A stretch of DNA of 64,000 bases, taken from the NCBI RefSeq assembly GCF_000024865.1, contig NC_013595.1:1054001-1118000 (forward strand), written 5' to 3'. The position numbers and the translations under genes are program-made. The DNA comes from Streptosporangium roseum DSM 43021. Its GTDB lineage: Bacteria; Actinomycetota; Actinomycetes; Streptosporangiales; Streptosporangiaceae. The notes beneath the pieces were generated by a model, which was given only the letters and a program-made list of their open reading frames with translations, had not been told where the DNA came from and did no database searches. Shown here piece by piece: positions 24,155-32,782 of the stretch (position 1 is the stretch's first letter; every line of letters begins with the position of its first letter).

Positions 24155-26437
24155 GTGGCGGAGACGCGGACGCGCCGGGACAACATCCCGGCGGAGACGA
24201 GCAGTCTCGTCGGGCGCAGAGCGGAACTCGACGAGATCGCCGTGCTGATCGGCCGCTCACCGCTGGTGACCCTCACCGGGGTCGCCGGCGTGGGCAAGAC
24301 GAGGCTGGCCATCAGGACGGCCGACCGGCTCCGTGACTCCTTCGCCGACGGGGTGTGGGTCGTCGAGCTGTCGGCCGAGCAGAACGGTGACCTGATCGGT
24401 CACGACATCGCCGAGGTGCTCGGCCTGCGCGAGCAGTCGGCGCGCCCCCAGTCCGAGGTGCTGGCCGACTTCGTCGCGGACAAGAGGCTGCTGCTGGTCC
24501 TGGACACCTGCGACCATCTGATCGACGCCTGCGCGGCGCTGCTGCGCCGGGTGCTGTCGGATGCCCCGCACGCGCGGGTGCTCGCCACCAGCCGCCAGCC
24601 GCTCGGCCTGCCCGGGGAGCGGGTGCTGCCGATCGAGCCGCTGGCGGTGCCCGAACCCGGGTCCACCGGCGCCGCCGGGACCGACGCGGTCCGGCTGTTC
24701 ACCGAGCGGGCCCACGCGCTGGTGCCCGACCTCACCCTCGATCCGGTGGCGGTCGCCCAGGTCTGCCGCCTGCTGGACGGCATCCCACTGGCCGTCGAGC
24801 TCGCCGTCCGGCGGCTGCGGGCGCTGTCGGTCCAGCAGATCGCCGAACGGCTGGACGACCGCTTCGCGCTGCTCGTCGGCGGGAGCCGTACCCCGCTGAG
24901 ACGCCACCAGACCATGCGCACCGCGGTCGGCTGGAGCCATGAGCTCTGCACCGCCGAGGAGCGCCTGCTCTGGGCGCGGCTGTCGGTCTTCGCCGGCTGG
25001 TTCGACGCCGACGACGCGCGGGCGGTCTGCGCCGACGAGCGGCTGAGCTGGCTCCCGCTGCTCAGGCTCGTGGACAAGTCGATCCTGATCGCCGAGGGGT
25101 CGCGCTACCGGATGCTCGACACGATCCGCGACTACGGCAGGGAGTGGCTGCGCCGGCTGGGCGAGGAGAAGACCCTGATCCGCCGCCATCGCGACCACTA
25201 CCTGGCGCAGGCCCGCAGGGCCGAGGCCGAGTGGTACGGCCCGCACCAGCTCCGGTGGGCCGACTGGGCCCACCGCGAGCTGCCGAACCTGAAGGTGGCC
25301 CTCGACCACGACGACGGGTTCGACCTGGTGACGGCCCTGTGGTTCGTCTGGTGCTGCCTGGGCCAGGTCCGGCAGGGCCGCTACTACCTGGACCGGGTGC
25401 TCCGGCGGCACAAGCGGCCGAGTCCGGCGCGGACCAAGGCGCTGTGGGCGTACGCCTGGGCCGCGCTCAGCGCGGGTGACACCGCCGCGGCCCGCGACCG
25501 GGCGGCCGAGGCCTACGAGGCGGCGATGGCCGCGGGCGACTTCGCCGCCGCCGGGTGCGCCCGGCAGAACGCCGCAGCCGCGGCTCTGATCTGCGGCGAC
25601 CTCGACGGAGCCGAACGTCTCGCGGCCGAGGCGGCGGAGCTGTTCGGGCGGGCGGTCTCCTCCCACATCGGGCTCCCCCTCGCCGAGGTGACGCTCGCCG
25701 TGGCGTTCGGTGTCCGGGGCGAGTTCGACCGGGCCGTGGAGGTGCTGACGCGGCAGTGGGCGCGGTGCGCGGAACGCGGCGAGCTGTGGGCGCGTTCCCA
25801 CGGCGACCACGCGCGGTCGCTCGCCGAGCTGGGCCGCGGTGAGCCCGGCATCGCCGAGGTCTACGCGCGCGCGGCGCTCGACGGGAAGTGGCGCCTGGGT
25901 GACGCGATGGGCAGCGCCATGGCGATGGACCAGCTCGCCGCCACCGCCGTGGCGCGCGGTGACGGGCGGCGGGCCGCGTGCCTGCTCGGCGCCGGCCGGC
26001 GGATGTGGACGGCCTTCGGCCTGCCCCGGTCCGGCGTGCCCGAGCCCGTGACTCCGCCCGCGCGCGGTGAGGGGCCCCTGCTCCCCCACGAGGGGCCGGT
26101 CCTCCCATACGAGGGTCCGGTGGCGTCTCACGGTGGTCCGCTCCCGTCGCACGAGCTTTCCCCGCCGCCTCGCAGGAGCCCCGTGCTGCCGTCCCGTGAG
26201 GGTTCTCACCTGTCGCACGAGGCTTCCGCGCCGCCTCGCGAAGGCCCTCCGCCCGCACGCGGGGGCCCCGTGCCGTCCCGCCAGGGCTTCCCGATCTCCC
26301 GCGAGCTCACGGAGAGCCGGGCCAGGGCTCTCGTCGGAGACGCGGTCTACGAGCGCCTGTTCGCCCAGGGGCTGGCCATGGATCCGGGCGCGGCCGTGGC
26401 GCGGATTCGGGATACCCGGGGCTTCGATCACCTTTAG
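24155..26437 (+). CDS. STAND ATPase with TPR tail, array copy 2 (subtype B, proline-rich insertion)
   Basis: A 760-aa paralog. It starts with NIPAETSSLVGRRAEL, has Walker A GVAGVGKT (42-49), Walker B LLLVLDTCDH, GxP motif GIPLAVELAV, WSHELC, LVDKSILIAEG, and a TPR region with LWFVWCCLGQVRQGRYYL. GTG 24155 with GGAG just upstream is chosen over the frame from 24050, which would overlap copy 1. A Pro/Ser/His-rich block of about 80 residues (about 631-711, EGPLLPHEGPVLPYEGPV and similar) is inserted near the C-terminus where copy 4 has a short loop. No DNA-binding domain. Gap to copy 1 is 79 bp, so probably co-transcribed. Confidence 0.85.
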   Translation: MAETRTRRDNIPAETSSLVGRRAELDEIAVLIGRSPLVTLTGVAGVGKTRLAIRTADRLRDSFADGVWVVELSAEQNGDLIGHDIAEVLGLREQSARPQSEVLADFVADKRLLLVLDTCDHLIDACAALLRRVLSDAPHARVLATSRQPLGLPGERVLPIEPLAVPEPGSTGAAGTDAVRLFTERAHALVPDLTLDPVAVAQVCRLLDGIPLAVELAVRRLRALSVQQIAERLDDRFALLVGGSRTPLRRHQTMRTAVGWSHELCTAEERLLWARLSVFAGWFDADDARAVCADERLSWLPLLRLVDKSILIAEGSRYRMLDTIRDYGREWLRRLGEEKTLIRRHRDHYLAQARRAEAEWYGPHQLRWADWAHRELPNLKVALDHDDGFDLVTALWFVWCCLGQVRQGRYYLDRVLRRHKRPSPARTKALWAYAWAALSAGDTAAARDRAAEAYEAAMAAGDFAAAGCARQNAAAAALICGDLDGAERLAAEAAELFGRAVSSHIGLPLAEVTLAVAFGVRGEFDRAVEVLTRQWARCAERGELWARSHGDHARSLAELGRGEPGIAEVYARAALDGKWRLGDAMGSAMAMDQLAATAVARGDGRRAACLLGAGRRMWTAFGLPRSGVPEPVTPPARGEGPLLPHEGPVLPYEGPVASHGGPLPSHELSPPPRRSPVLPSREGSHLSHEASAPPREGPPPARGGPVPSRQGFPISRELTESRARALVGDAVYERLFAQGLAMDPGAAVARIRDTRGFDHL

Positions 26438-26469
26438 CATGAATGCGCATGCCCCGAGGGGACGGTGGG

Positions 26470-28377
26470 ATGGGCGCGTTCGTCGGCAGGCGGGCCGAGG
26501 TCGCGGAGATCACGGCCCTGCTCGACCGGGTGCGGCTCGTCACCCTGTCCGGCAGCGGAGGCGTGGGCAAGACCCGGCTCGGCCTTGAGATCGCCGGGAG
26601 GGTCGCCCCGGGGACGGCGGTGATCGTCGACGTCGCCGCCGTGGACGGCCCCGAGGCGCTGGCCCCTGCCGTCACCTGCGCGCTGGGCGGACCGGATGTC
26701 TCCCTGCTCGTGCTGGACACCTGCGAAGCGCTGATCGACCAGGTGGCCTCGCTGGTGAGCGAGCTGCTCACGGCGGACCCCCGGCTCCGCGTCCTGGCGA
26801 TCAGCCGCCAGTCGCTCGCGGTCTCCGGCGAGCACCTGCGGGTGCTGGCCGGCCTGTCCGGCGCGGAGGCGTGCACCCTTCTCGCCGCTCTGAGCGGCGC
26901 GTGGCTCCCCGAGGTGTGCGACAGGCTCGACGGTCTCCCGCTGGCGATCGAGCTGGCGGCCGTACGGCTGCGCACGATGAGCCCCGCCGACGTTCTCGCC
27001 GGCCTGGACGACCGGTTCGGCCTCCTGGTGGACGACAGCCGCGGCCCGTCCCGCCACCGGGCGCTGGCCACCTGCATCGGCTGGAGCCACCGGCTGTGCA
27101 CGGTCGGGGAACGGCTGCTCTGGGCACGGGCCTCGGTGTTCGCGGGGGAGTTCGACCTGGAGGCGGCCACCTACGTCTGCCAGGACGACGAGTTCGGCGC
27201 CGAGGACATGGCCGACATGATCGCCGGCCTGGTGGACAAGTCCGTGCTGCTCCGCCGGCAGACCCCGGCGGGAGTCCGGTTCCGGATGCTTGAGGGGCTG
27301 CGCGAGTTCGGCGCCGGCTGGCTCGCGCGGCTCGGCCGGCAGGGCGCGGTACGGCTGCGCCACCGTGACTTCTACCTGCGCCTCGCCCGCTGTGCCGAGG
27401 CGGAGTGGCGGGGGCGCCAGCTGCTCTGGTGCCACAGGCTCCGGCTGGAGCTGGGCAATCTCCGGCTGGCGCTGGAGACCGGCATGGAGACCGGGACCGG
27501 CCTGGACCTCGCGGGCGCGCTGTGGTTCCTGTGGGTGTGCTGCGGCATGCAGGAGGAAGGGCGGCACCACCTTGACAGGGCCCTGGCGGGGGACCGCAGG
27601 GCGGGCCCCGCGCGGACCAAGGCCCTGTGGGTCTGCGCCTGGGTCGCCGCCGTCCAGGGCGACCTGCCGTCGGCGGAGGGACGGCTCTCCGAGTGCCGCG
27701 CGGGCGATCCCGACGGCCACGCGGCGGCCTACGTCAACCAGCTCCGGGCGCAGGTCGCCGCCCAGCGCGGCGAGGCCGCCCGTGCCATGCCGCTCATCCG
27801 GGACGCCCGTGACCGGCACCGTTCGGCCGGCGACGTCTTCCCCGGCCTGCTGCCCAGCTCCACCGTCATGGCCGCCTCGCTGCTGGCCGGGGGAGACGTC
27901 GACGCCGCGGTCGAGGTCCTCACCGACTGCCTTGAGCTCTGTGAGGCCTGCCAGGAGTCCTGGACCCGCTCCCATCTCCGCCACCTCCGCGCCCAGGCGG
28001 ACTGCCTGCGCGGTGACGTCGCCGCCGCCGGAGAGCACGCCCGCGAGGCCCTGCGGACCGCCCGTCTCTTCGGCGACCGGGTGGCCCAGGCCTCCGGGGT
28101 CGAGCTGATCGGGGTGCTGGCGATCGCGGAGGGACGGGTGGAGAGGGGGGCGACGTTGCTGGCGGCCGCCCGCGGCGCCTGGTCCGCGCTGGGGGGCGGG
28201 CACCTGCGCTCGCCCGTCCTGGCGTTGATCAGCGACTCTGCCGCATTAGATGCCAAATGTGAGCGATTCGGAAATTTCACCGCGCGTGGGAGGAAGTTCG
28301 ACCTCGAAACCGCGGTGAGTTTTGCACTGGGTGAGAAGGAAACCCCACCCGAGGAAGGGCGTCCGACCGGTTCGTGA
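26470..28377 (+). CDS. STAND ATPase with TPR tail, array copy 3 (subtype A)
   Basis: A 635-aa paralog closest to copies 1 and 5. Walker A is GSGGVGKT near residue 29, Walker B LLVLDTCEAL, GxP GLPLAIELAAVRLRTMSPA, WSHRLC, and LVDKSVLLRRQ; the TPR part has LWFLWVCCGMQEEGRHHL and LWVCAWVAAVQGDL. ATG 26470, preceded by GAGGGG, gives the start MGAFVGRR that mirrors copy 1; ATG 26443 would overlap the promoter gap. It follows copy 2 by about 30 bp. The ATPase domain is shorter between Walker A and B than in copies 1 and 2, lacking about 10 residues. No HTH. Confidence 0.83.
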   Translation: MGAFVGRRAEVAEITALLDRVRLVTLSGSGGVGKTRLGLEIAGRVAPGTAVIVDVAAVDGPEALAPAVTCALGGPDVSLLVLDTCEALIDQVASLVSELLTADPRLRVLAISRQSLAVSGEHLRVLAGLSGAEACTLLAALSGAWLPEVCDRLDGLPLAIELAAVRLRTMSPADVLAGLDDRFGLLVDDSRGPSRHRALATCIGWSHRLCTVGERLLWARASVFAGEFDLEAATYVCQDDEFGAEDMADMIAGLVDKSVLLRRQTPAGVRFRMLEGLREFGAGWLARLGRQGAVRLRHRDFYLRLARCAEAEWRGRQLLWCHRLRLELGNLRLALETGMETGTGLDLAGALWFLWVCCGMQEEGRHHLDRALAGDRRAGPARTKALWVCAWVAAVQGDLPSAEGRLSECRAGDPDGHAAAYVNQLRAQVAAQRGEAARAMPLIRDARDRHRSAGDVFPGLLPSSTVMAASLLAGGDVDAAVEVLTDCLELCEACQESWTRSHLRHLRAQADCLRGDVAAAGEHAREALRTARLFGDRVAQASGVELIGVLAIAEGRVERGATLLAAARGAWSALGGGHLRSPVLALISDSAALDAKCERFGNFTARGRKFDLETAVSFALGEKETPPEEGRPTGS

Positions 28378-28422
28378 CCCAGGCGGAGTGCGATTCCCAC
28401 AGAGTGGAAGGAGCGCGAACCG

Positions 28423-30135
28423 ATGGAACGGAACCCATGGTGGCGCGGGAACCTCCCCGCGGAGACGAGCGGCTTCATCGGCCGTGAGACCGAGATCCGG
28501 GAGCTGCTGAAGCTCCTGGCCGAGACCTCACTGGTCACAGTCACCGGCGGCGGAGGGGTCGGCAAGTCACGGATCGCCGTCAAGGCGGCGGAGGAATGCC
28601 GCGACTCCTATCCGGACGGCACCTGGCTGGTGGAACTGTCCGGCGAGCGCAACGGCGAGCTGCTCGCCTCCATCGTCGCGGCGGTCCTGGGGGTGCGCGA
28701 GCATTCGGCCCGCCCCCGGATCGAGACGCTGGCCGAGTTCCTCGCGGACAAGCACCTCCTGGTGCTGCTGGACGCATGCGAGCGTCTCCTGGACGCCTGC
28801 CGCGCCCTCGTCGCCGCCATCCTGGAGCGGGCCCCGGGGGTGCGGGTCATCGTGACCTCCCGGCGGGCACTCGGTCTTCCCCGGGAGGCGCTGCTGTCCG
28901 TCGAGCCGTTCGAGACGCCCGCCCCCGATGCCGCGGACCCGCGGACGGACGACGCGCTCCGGCTGTTCCTCGACCGGGCCCGGGACGTCCTGCCCGGCCT
29001 CGCGGAGAAGTCGCTGCTCGCCCGGGTCCCCGGCGGCTACCGGCAGCCCGAGGCGATCAGGGACCACGGCGGGGAGTGGCTCGTCCGGCTCGGTGAGGAG
29101 GCCCGGCTGGTCCAGCGGCACCGCCGCTACCACCTCGACCCGGCCCGCGAGGCCGACGCCGCCTGGTACGGCCCCAGGCAGGAGGAATGGGCGGCCCGGT
29201 TGAACTTCTCGATCACCGACATCCGCCTCGCGCTCGACTCCGGCGATCCCGCCGCCCCGCTGTCCGTCGAGCTCGCCGGGATGCTCTGGATCCTCTGGTC
29301 CTGCCTGGGCCGGTCGAGCGAGGGCCGCCACTACATGGGACGGTCGATCGACGCCGCGCCCGTCACCGACCCCGGGCTGCCCAGGCTCCTGTGGGCCGAC
29401 GGCTGCGTGGCCATCGCCCAGGGAGACCTGGAGTCCGGCCGCCGGCGGGCGGAGGCGGCGCTGTCGGCCGCCCTCGACCGGGGCGACTACGAGGCGGCCG
29501 GGCACGCCCAGCTCCGGCCGGCCGGCGGTTCGCCGGCCGGCGGTTCGCCGGCCGTCGGCGCCCTCCACAAGGTGGAGCCCGGCATCGAGCTGGTGCGTGA
29601 GTATTTCCACAGGGCCGGCGGCGCGACCGTCGGCGAGCCGCTCGCCCTGGTGACCGTGGCGATGGCGGCCACCTGGCGCGGCGAGTTCACCGAGGCCGTA
29701 TCCGTGCTGGAGGAGGTGCGGCGGCTCTGTGACGCCCGGGGCGAGCGCTGGGCCCGCGCCAGCGCCGACTACGTGCTCTCCATCGCCCAGCTCGGCCTCG
29801 GGCGGGTGGCCGAGGCGGCGGTGTCGGCCCGGCAGTCGCTCGACGCCAAGTGGCGCTTCCGTGACGCCACCGGAGTGGCCCTGGCCGCCGACCAGCTCGC
29901 GGTGATCGCCGCGGTCCAGGGAGACGGCTACCGCACGGCCCGCATGCAGGGTGCGGGAGTGCGGCTGCGGGCCATGTTCGGGCTGCGGGAGTTCGGTTCG
30001 GAGGGCATGTCGGAGCCGAGGACGGTCGCCGAGCGCACGGCCAGGCAGCTGCTCGGCGACGACGCCTACGACGCGGCCTTCGCCGAGGGCAACGACGACG
30101 ACCCCGACTCCGCGGTGGCCTACGCCCTCGGTTGA
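28423..30135 (+). CDS. STAND ATPase-TPR protein, array copy 4 (subtype B, internal deletion of ARC/WH region)
   Basis: A 570-aa paralog of copy 2, starting ERNPWWRGNLPAETSGFIGR. Walker A GGGGVGKS and Walker B LLVLLDACERL are intact. At about residue 195 the sequence goes from LRLFLDRARDVLPGL straight to AEKSLLARVPGGYRQPEAIRDHGG. Copy 2 has about 110 residues between these points, including the GxP motif, WSHELC and the winged helix. The junction is in frame, and the TPR region (LWILWSCLGRSSEGRHYM) is complete. The GGAAGGAG ribosome site is strong. Loss of the ARC module should uncouple nucleotide state from the TPR sensor. Its stop overlaps the sigma-factor start. Confidence 0.83.
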   Translation: MERNPWWRGNLPAETSGFIGRETEIRELLKLLAETSLVTVTGGGGVGKSRIAVKAAEECRDSYPDGTWLVELSGERNGELLASIVAAVLGVREHSARPRIETLAEFLADKHLLVLLDACERLLDACRALVAAILERAPGVRVIVTSRRALGLPREALLSVEPFETPAPDAADPRTDDALRLFLDRARDVLPGLAEKSLLARVPGGYRQPEAIRDHGGEWLVRLGEEARLVQRHRRYHLDPAREADAAWYGPRQEEWAARLNFSITDIRLALDSGDPAAPLSVELAGMLWILWSCLGRSSEGRHYMGRSIDAAPVTDPGLPRLLWADGCVAIAQGDLESGRRRAEAALSAALDRGDYEAAGHAQLRPAGGSPAGGSPAVGALHKVEPGIELVREYFHRAGGATVGEPLALVTVAMAATWRGEFTEAVSVLEEVRRLCDARGERWARASADYVLSIAQLGLGRVAEAAVSARQSLDAKWRFRDATGVALAADQLAVIAAVQGDGYRTARMQGAGVRLRAMFGLREFGSEGMSEPRTVAERTARQLLGDDAYDAAFAEGNDDDPDSAVAYALG

Positions 30136-30734
30136 GGGCTTCCCCTCGGGTGCTCCCGTGCGGTGGAATCTCTCCCGACACCGCGAAGGAGCCCCCGACG
30201 GACGACGACGAGGCGATCGCCCGCTCCCTGGCCGGTGACCTGGCCGCCTACGAGGTGCTGGTCACCCGCTACAGCGCGCTCGCACATCGCACGGCGGCGA
30301 TGCTCGGCGCCGCGGACGAGACCGAGGACGTGGTCCAGGAGGCGTTCGTCAAGGCCTACCGCCACCTGGCCACCTTCCGTCGTGACGCGCCGTTCCGTCC
30401 GTGGCTGCTGCGGATCGTGGCCAACGAGACCCACAACCTGACCCGTTCGCGGGGCCGCCGGGCCGAGCTCGCCGTGAAGCTGACCGAGCTGGACCCTCCC
30501 GGCGCGGACGGCCCGGAGGACGTGGCCGTCGCCACCGACCGGCGCGCCCGGCTCCTCGACGTGGTGCGTACGCTTCCCGAGCGGGAACGTGAAGTCGTCG
30601 TCTGCCGGTACTTCCTGCAGCTGTCGGAGGCCGAGACCGCCCAGGTGCTCGACCTCCCGGCCGGCACCGTCAAGTCGCGGACCTTCCGCGGCCTGCAGCG
30701 TCTGCGTGAGGGGGTGGCCCGTGACCTCACCTGA
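30132..30734 (+). CDS. ECF-type RNA polymerase sigma factor
   Basis: A 200-aa sigma-70 family protein. Region 2 spans about residues 28-95 (LVTRYSALAHRTAAML, DETEDVVQEAFVKAYRHLATFR, PFRPWLLRIVANETHNLTRSR), and region 4 is about 140-195 (LPEREREVVVCRYFLQLSEAET, then DLPAGTVKSRTFRGLQRLR). TTG 30132 overlaps the stop of STAND copy 4 (TTGA), and no better start with a ribosome site is visible (GTG 30150 is an alternative). The following frame overlaps its end and looks like a membrane-anchored partner. Coupling with the STAND genes suggests that the array and the sigma factor work together. Confidence 0.88.
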   Translation: MRASPRVLPCGGISPDTAKEPPTDDDEAIARSLAGDLAAYEVLVTRYSALAHRTAAMLGAADETEDVVQEAFVKAYRHLATFRRDAPFRPWLLRIVANETHNLTRSRGRRAELAVKLTELDPPGADGPEDVAVATDRRARLLDVVRTLPEREREVVVCRYFLQLSEAETAQVLDLPAGTVKSRTFRGLQRLREGVARDLT

Positions 30735-31558
30735 CGATCTCGAAGCCCGGCTCCTCGCCCTCGGCGAGTCCCTCGACGTCCCCGCGCCGCCCCCGGCGGA
30801 GGTGGCGCGGGCCGTACGGGCGCGCCTCGAATCCCTCCCCGCCCCGGACCGCGATCTCGCGCCCGCCCCGGACCGCGCGCCCCGCCCCGGACGGCCCGTC
30901 CTCGCGCCGTCCGGACGACCTCCCGCGCACGCCGGTACGGCGGGCATGGCGGAGGCCGGGGCCGGGGCCGGGCGTCCGCCTGCGGCGGCGGATGGTCCTC
31001 TCCGCCGTCGCCGTCCTCGTCGCGCTGTTCCTCGGAGGCACGCCGGTGGGACGGGCCGCGGTGGCGGAGATCCTGCGGTTCGCGGGGGTGGAGCTGAGGA
31101 TCGGCGATCCCGGGCCGCAGCCGTCCGGGATGCCCGTGCCGCTGCCGGGAGAACGGCGGGTCACGCTGGAGCAGGCCCGGGGACAGGTGGCGTTCCCGAT
31201 CTCCGTCCCCACCGAGCTGGGCGATCCCCACGAGGTCAGGGTGAGTGACGGCGGACGCGTGGTGTCGCTGTTATGGCCGGGGGTCAGGCTGGACGAGTAC
31301 GACGGCACGCTTGAGGTCGTCTTCCGCAAGGAGCTGGGCCCGCCCTGGCCGGAGGAGGTCTATCTGGGCCCCTCGCAGGCGCAGTGGATCCCGGCCCGCC
31401 ACGGTCTGACCTACCTGCCCCGCGGCGGTGGCACGGCCCCGCTCCGTCCTCGCTCGGCCGGCCCCACCCTCATCTGGCAGTCGGCGCAGGCCGGTCTGCG
31501 CCTGGAGGGCGTCGACGACCTGCAGCGGGCTCTGCGGATCGCCCGCTCGATCCGCTGA
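30721..31558 (+). pseudogene. Sigma-factor partner (anti-sigma-like membrane protein), apparently frameshifted
   Basis: GTG 30721 overlaps the sigma gene and starts a frame reading TSPDDLEARLLALGESLDVP and EVARAVRARLESLPAP, typical of proteins encoded after ECF sigma genes. The continuation, with a TM helix (MVLSAVAVLVALFLGG) and a beta-rich extracytoplasmic domain ending at 31558 (AGLRLEGVDDLQRALRIARSIR), lies in the next frame. The switch must occur at about 30840-30945, a GC-rich stretch of CCCCGGACCGCG-type repeats. The first frame otherwise runs to a stop at 31248 as low-complexity Arg/Ala. Either a one-base slip has broken the gene, or the assembly has an error, or ATG 30992 restarts translation (poor ribosome site). 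Confidence 0.6.
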
Positions 31559-31633
31559 GCCCACCCGGTCCTGCTGAGCCACCCGATCCGCCGAGCCCAC
31601 CCGATCCGCCGAGCCCAGTCGGCCCGCTCAGCT

Positions 31634-31734
31634 CGCCCGTCCGCTGACCTCTCCGAGCCCGCTCAGCTGAGCGCGCCCGGTCCGCTCAACCCGCCCGGTC
31701 CGCCCGTCCGCTGACCTCTCCGAGCCCGCTCAGC
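31634..31734. repeat. 34-bp direct repeat, 67 bp apart, plus palindrome
   Basis: Identical 34-bp copies at 31634-31667 and 31701-31734; the second includes the adenosine deaminase stop codon. The perfect palindrome CGCTCAGCTGAGCG (31660-31673) lies at the end of the first copy and may act as a terminator. The surrounding 31559-31729 is made of CCCGATCCGCCGAGC-type short repeats, with no gene. Confidence 0.8.
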
Positions 31735-32782
31735 CCGCTGCCCCCTCCGGGACCTCCGGCCCCTCCGAGGCCAGCCAGCCGTCGATCTCCTTGAGCAGGT
31801 TCTCGCGCACCGACTCCGGGGCCGCCGACGCCCGGACCGACTGCCGGGCCAGCTCGGCCAGCTCCGCGTCGCCGAAGCCGTACACCTGCCTGGCCAGCTC
31901 GTACTGCGGCAGCAACCGGGCGCCGAACAGCAACGGGTCGTCGGCGCCCAGCGCGATCGGCACCCCGGCGTCGAACAGCCGCCGCAGTGGCACGTCCTCG
32001 GCCTGCTCGACCACCCCGAGCCCGATGTTGGAGGTGGGGCAGATCTCACACGTGATCCGCCGGTCGGCGAGGAGCTCCATCAGCCTCGGCGACTCGGCCG
32101 CGCGCACGCCGTGCCCCACCCGGTCGGCGCCCAGCACGTCCACGCACTCGGCCACGCTGCCGGCGCCCAGCAGCTCCCCGCCGTGCGGTACGGCCAGCAG
32201 CCCGGCCCGCTTGGCGAGCCGGAACGCCCCGTCGAAGTCACGGGCCCGGCCGCGGCGCTCGTCGTTGGAGAGCCCGAACCCGACCACGCCCTGGTCCATG
32301 TACTGCGTGGCGAGGCGGGCCAGCGTCTTGGCGTCCAGCGGATGCCGGGTCCGGTTGGCGGCCACCACGACCGCGACCCCTATCCCCGCGTAGCCGGCCG
32401 CCTTGTGCGCGGCGTCGAGCATCAGCTCCAGGGTCGGGGTGAGCCCGCCGAACCGGTGGGCGTACCCGGACGGGTCCACCTGGATCTCCAGCCACCGCGA
32501 CCCCTCTGCGGCCTCGTCCTCGGCGGCCTCGCGCACCAGCCGGTAGACGTCGGACTCCCGCTGCAGGACCGTCCGCGCGATGTCGTACAGCCGCTGGAAC
32601 CGGAACCAGCCCCGCTCGTCCGTCGCCCGGAGTTTGGGCGGCCAGTCCTCCTTCAGCGCGTCCGGCAGGTGCAGGCCCTGCTCCTGGGCGAGCTCGATCA
32701 GGGTGGAGTGCCGCATCGAGCCGGTGAAGTGCAGATGCAGGTGGGCCTTGGGCAGTTCGCTGAGGGGACGTGGCATTTCCAT
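31730..32782 (-). CDS. Adenosine deaminase family protein
   Basis: A 350-aa metal-dependent deaminase converting adenosine (or adenine) to inosine (or hypoxanthine) in purine salvage. The zinc motif HLHLHFTGS (about residues 14-22), catalytic-region SNDERRG, His in VPHGGELLG, VGHGVRA, and ADDPLLFGARL for the last metal Asp are all present. ATG 32782 is used; ATG 32776 is nearly equal. No clear ribosome site. Convergent with the sigma partner gene and divergent from STAND copy 5. FTGS replaces the usual LDGS at the first metal site, as in several actinobacterial Add paralogs, so substrate preference is uncertain. Confidence 0.9.
   Translation of the reverse strand: MEMPRPLSELPKAHLHLHFTGSMRHSTLIELAQEQGLHLPDALKEDWPPKLRATDERGWFRFQRLYDIARTVLQRESDVYRLVREAAEDEAAEGSRWLEIQVDPSGYAHRFGGLTPTLELMLDAAHKAAGYAGIGVAVVVAANRTRHPLDAKTLARLATQYMDQGVVGFGLSNDERRGRARDFDGAFRLAKRAGLLAVPHGGELLGAGSVAECVDVLGADRVGHGVRAAESPRLMELLADRRITCEICPTSNIGLGVVEQAEDVPLRRLFDAGVPIALGADDPLLFGARLLPQYELARQVYGFGDAELAELARQSVRASAAPESVRENLLKEIDGWLASEGPEVPEGAAG

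Noticed and set aside
22039..30135. Antiphage Avs-type STAND system
   Set aside because: Considered because of clustered STAND ATPases, but no effector domain, toxin or defence neighbours are present and the sequence resembles AfsR/MalT-type regulators.
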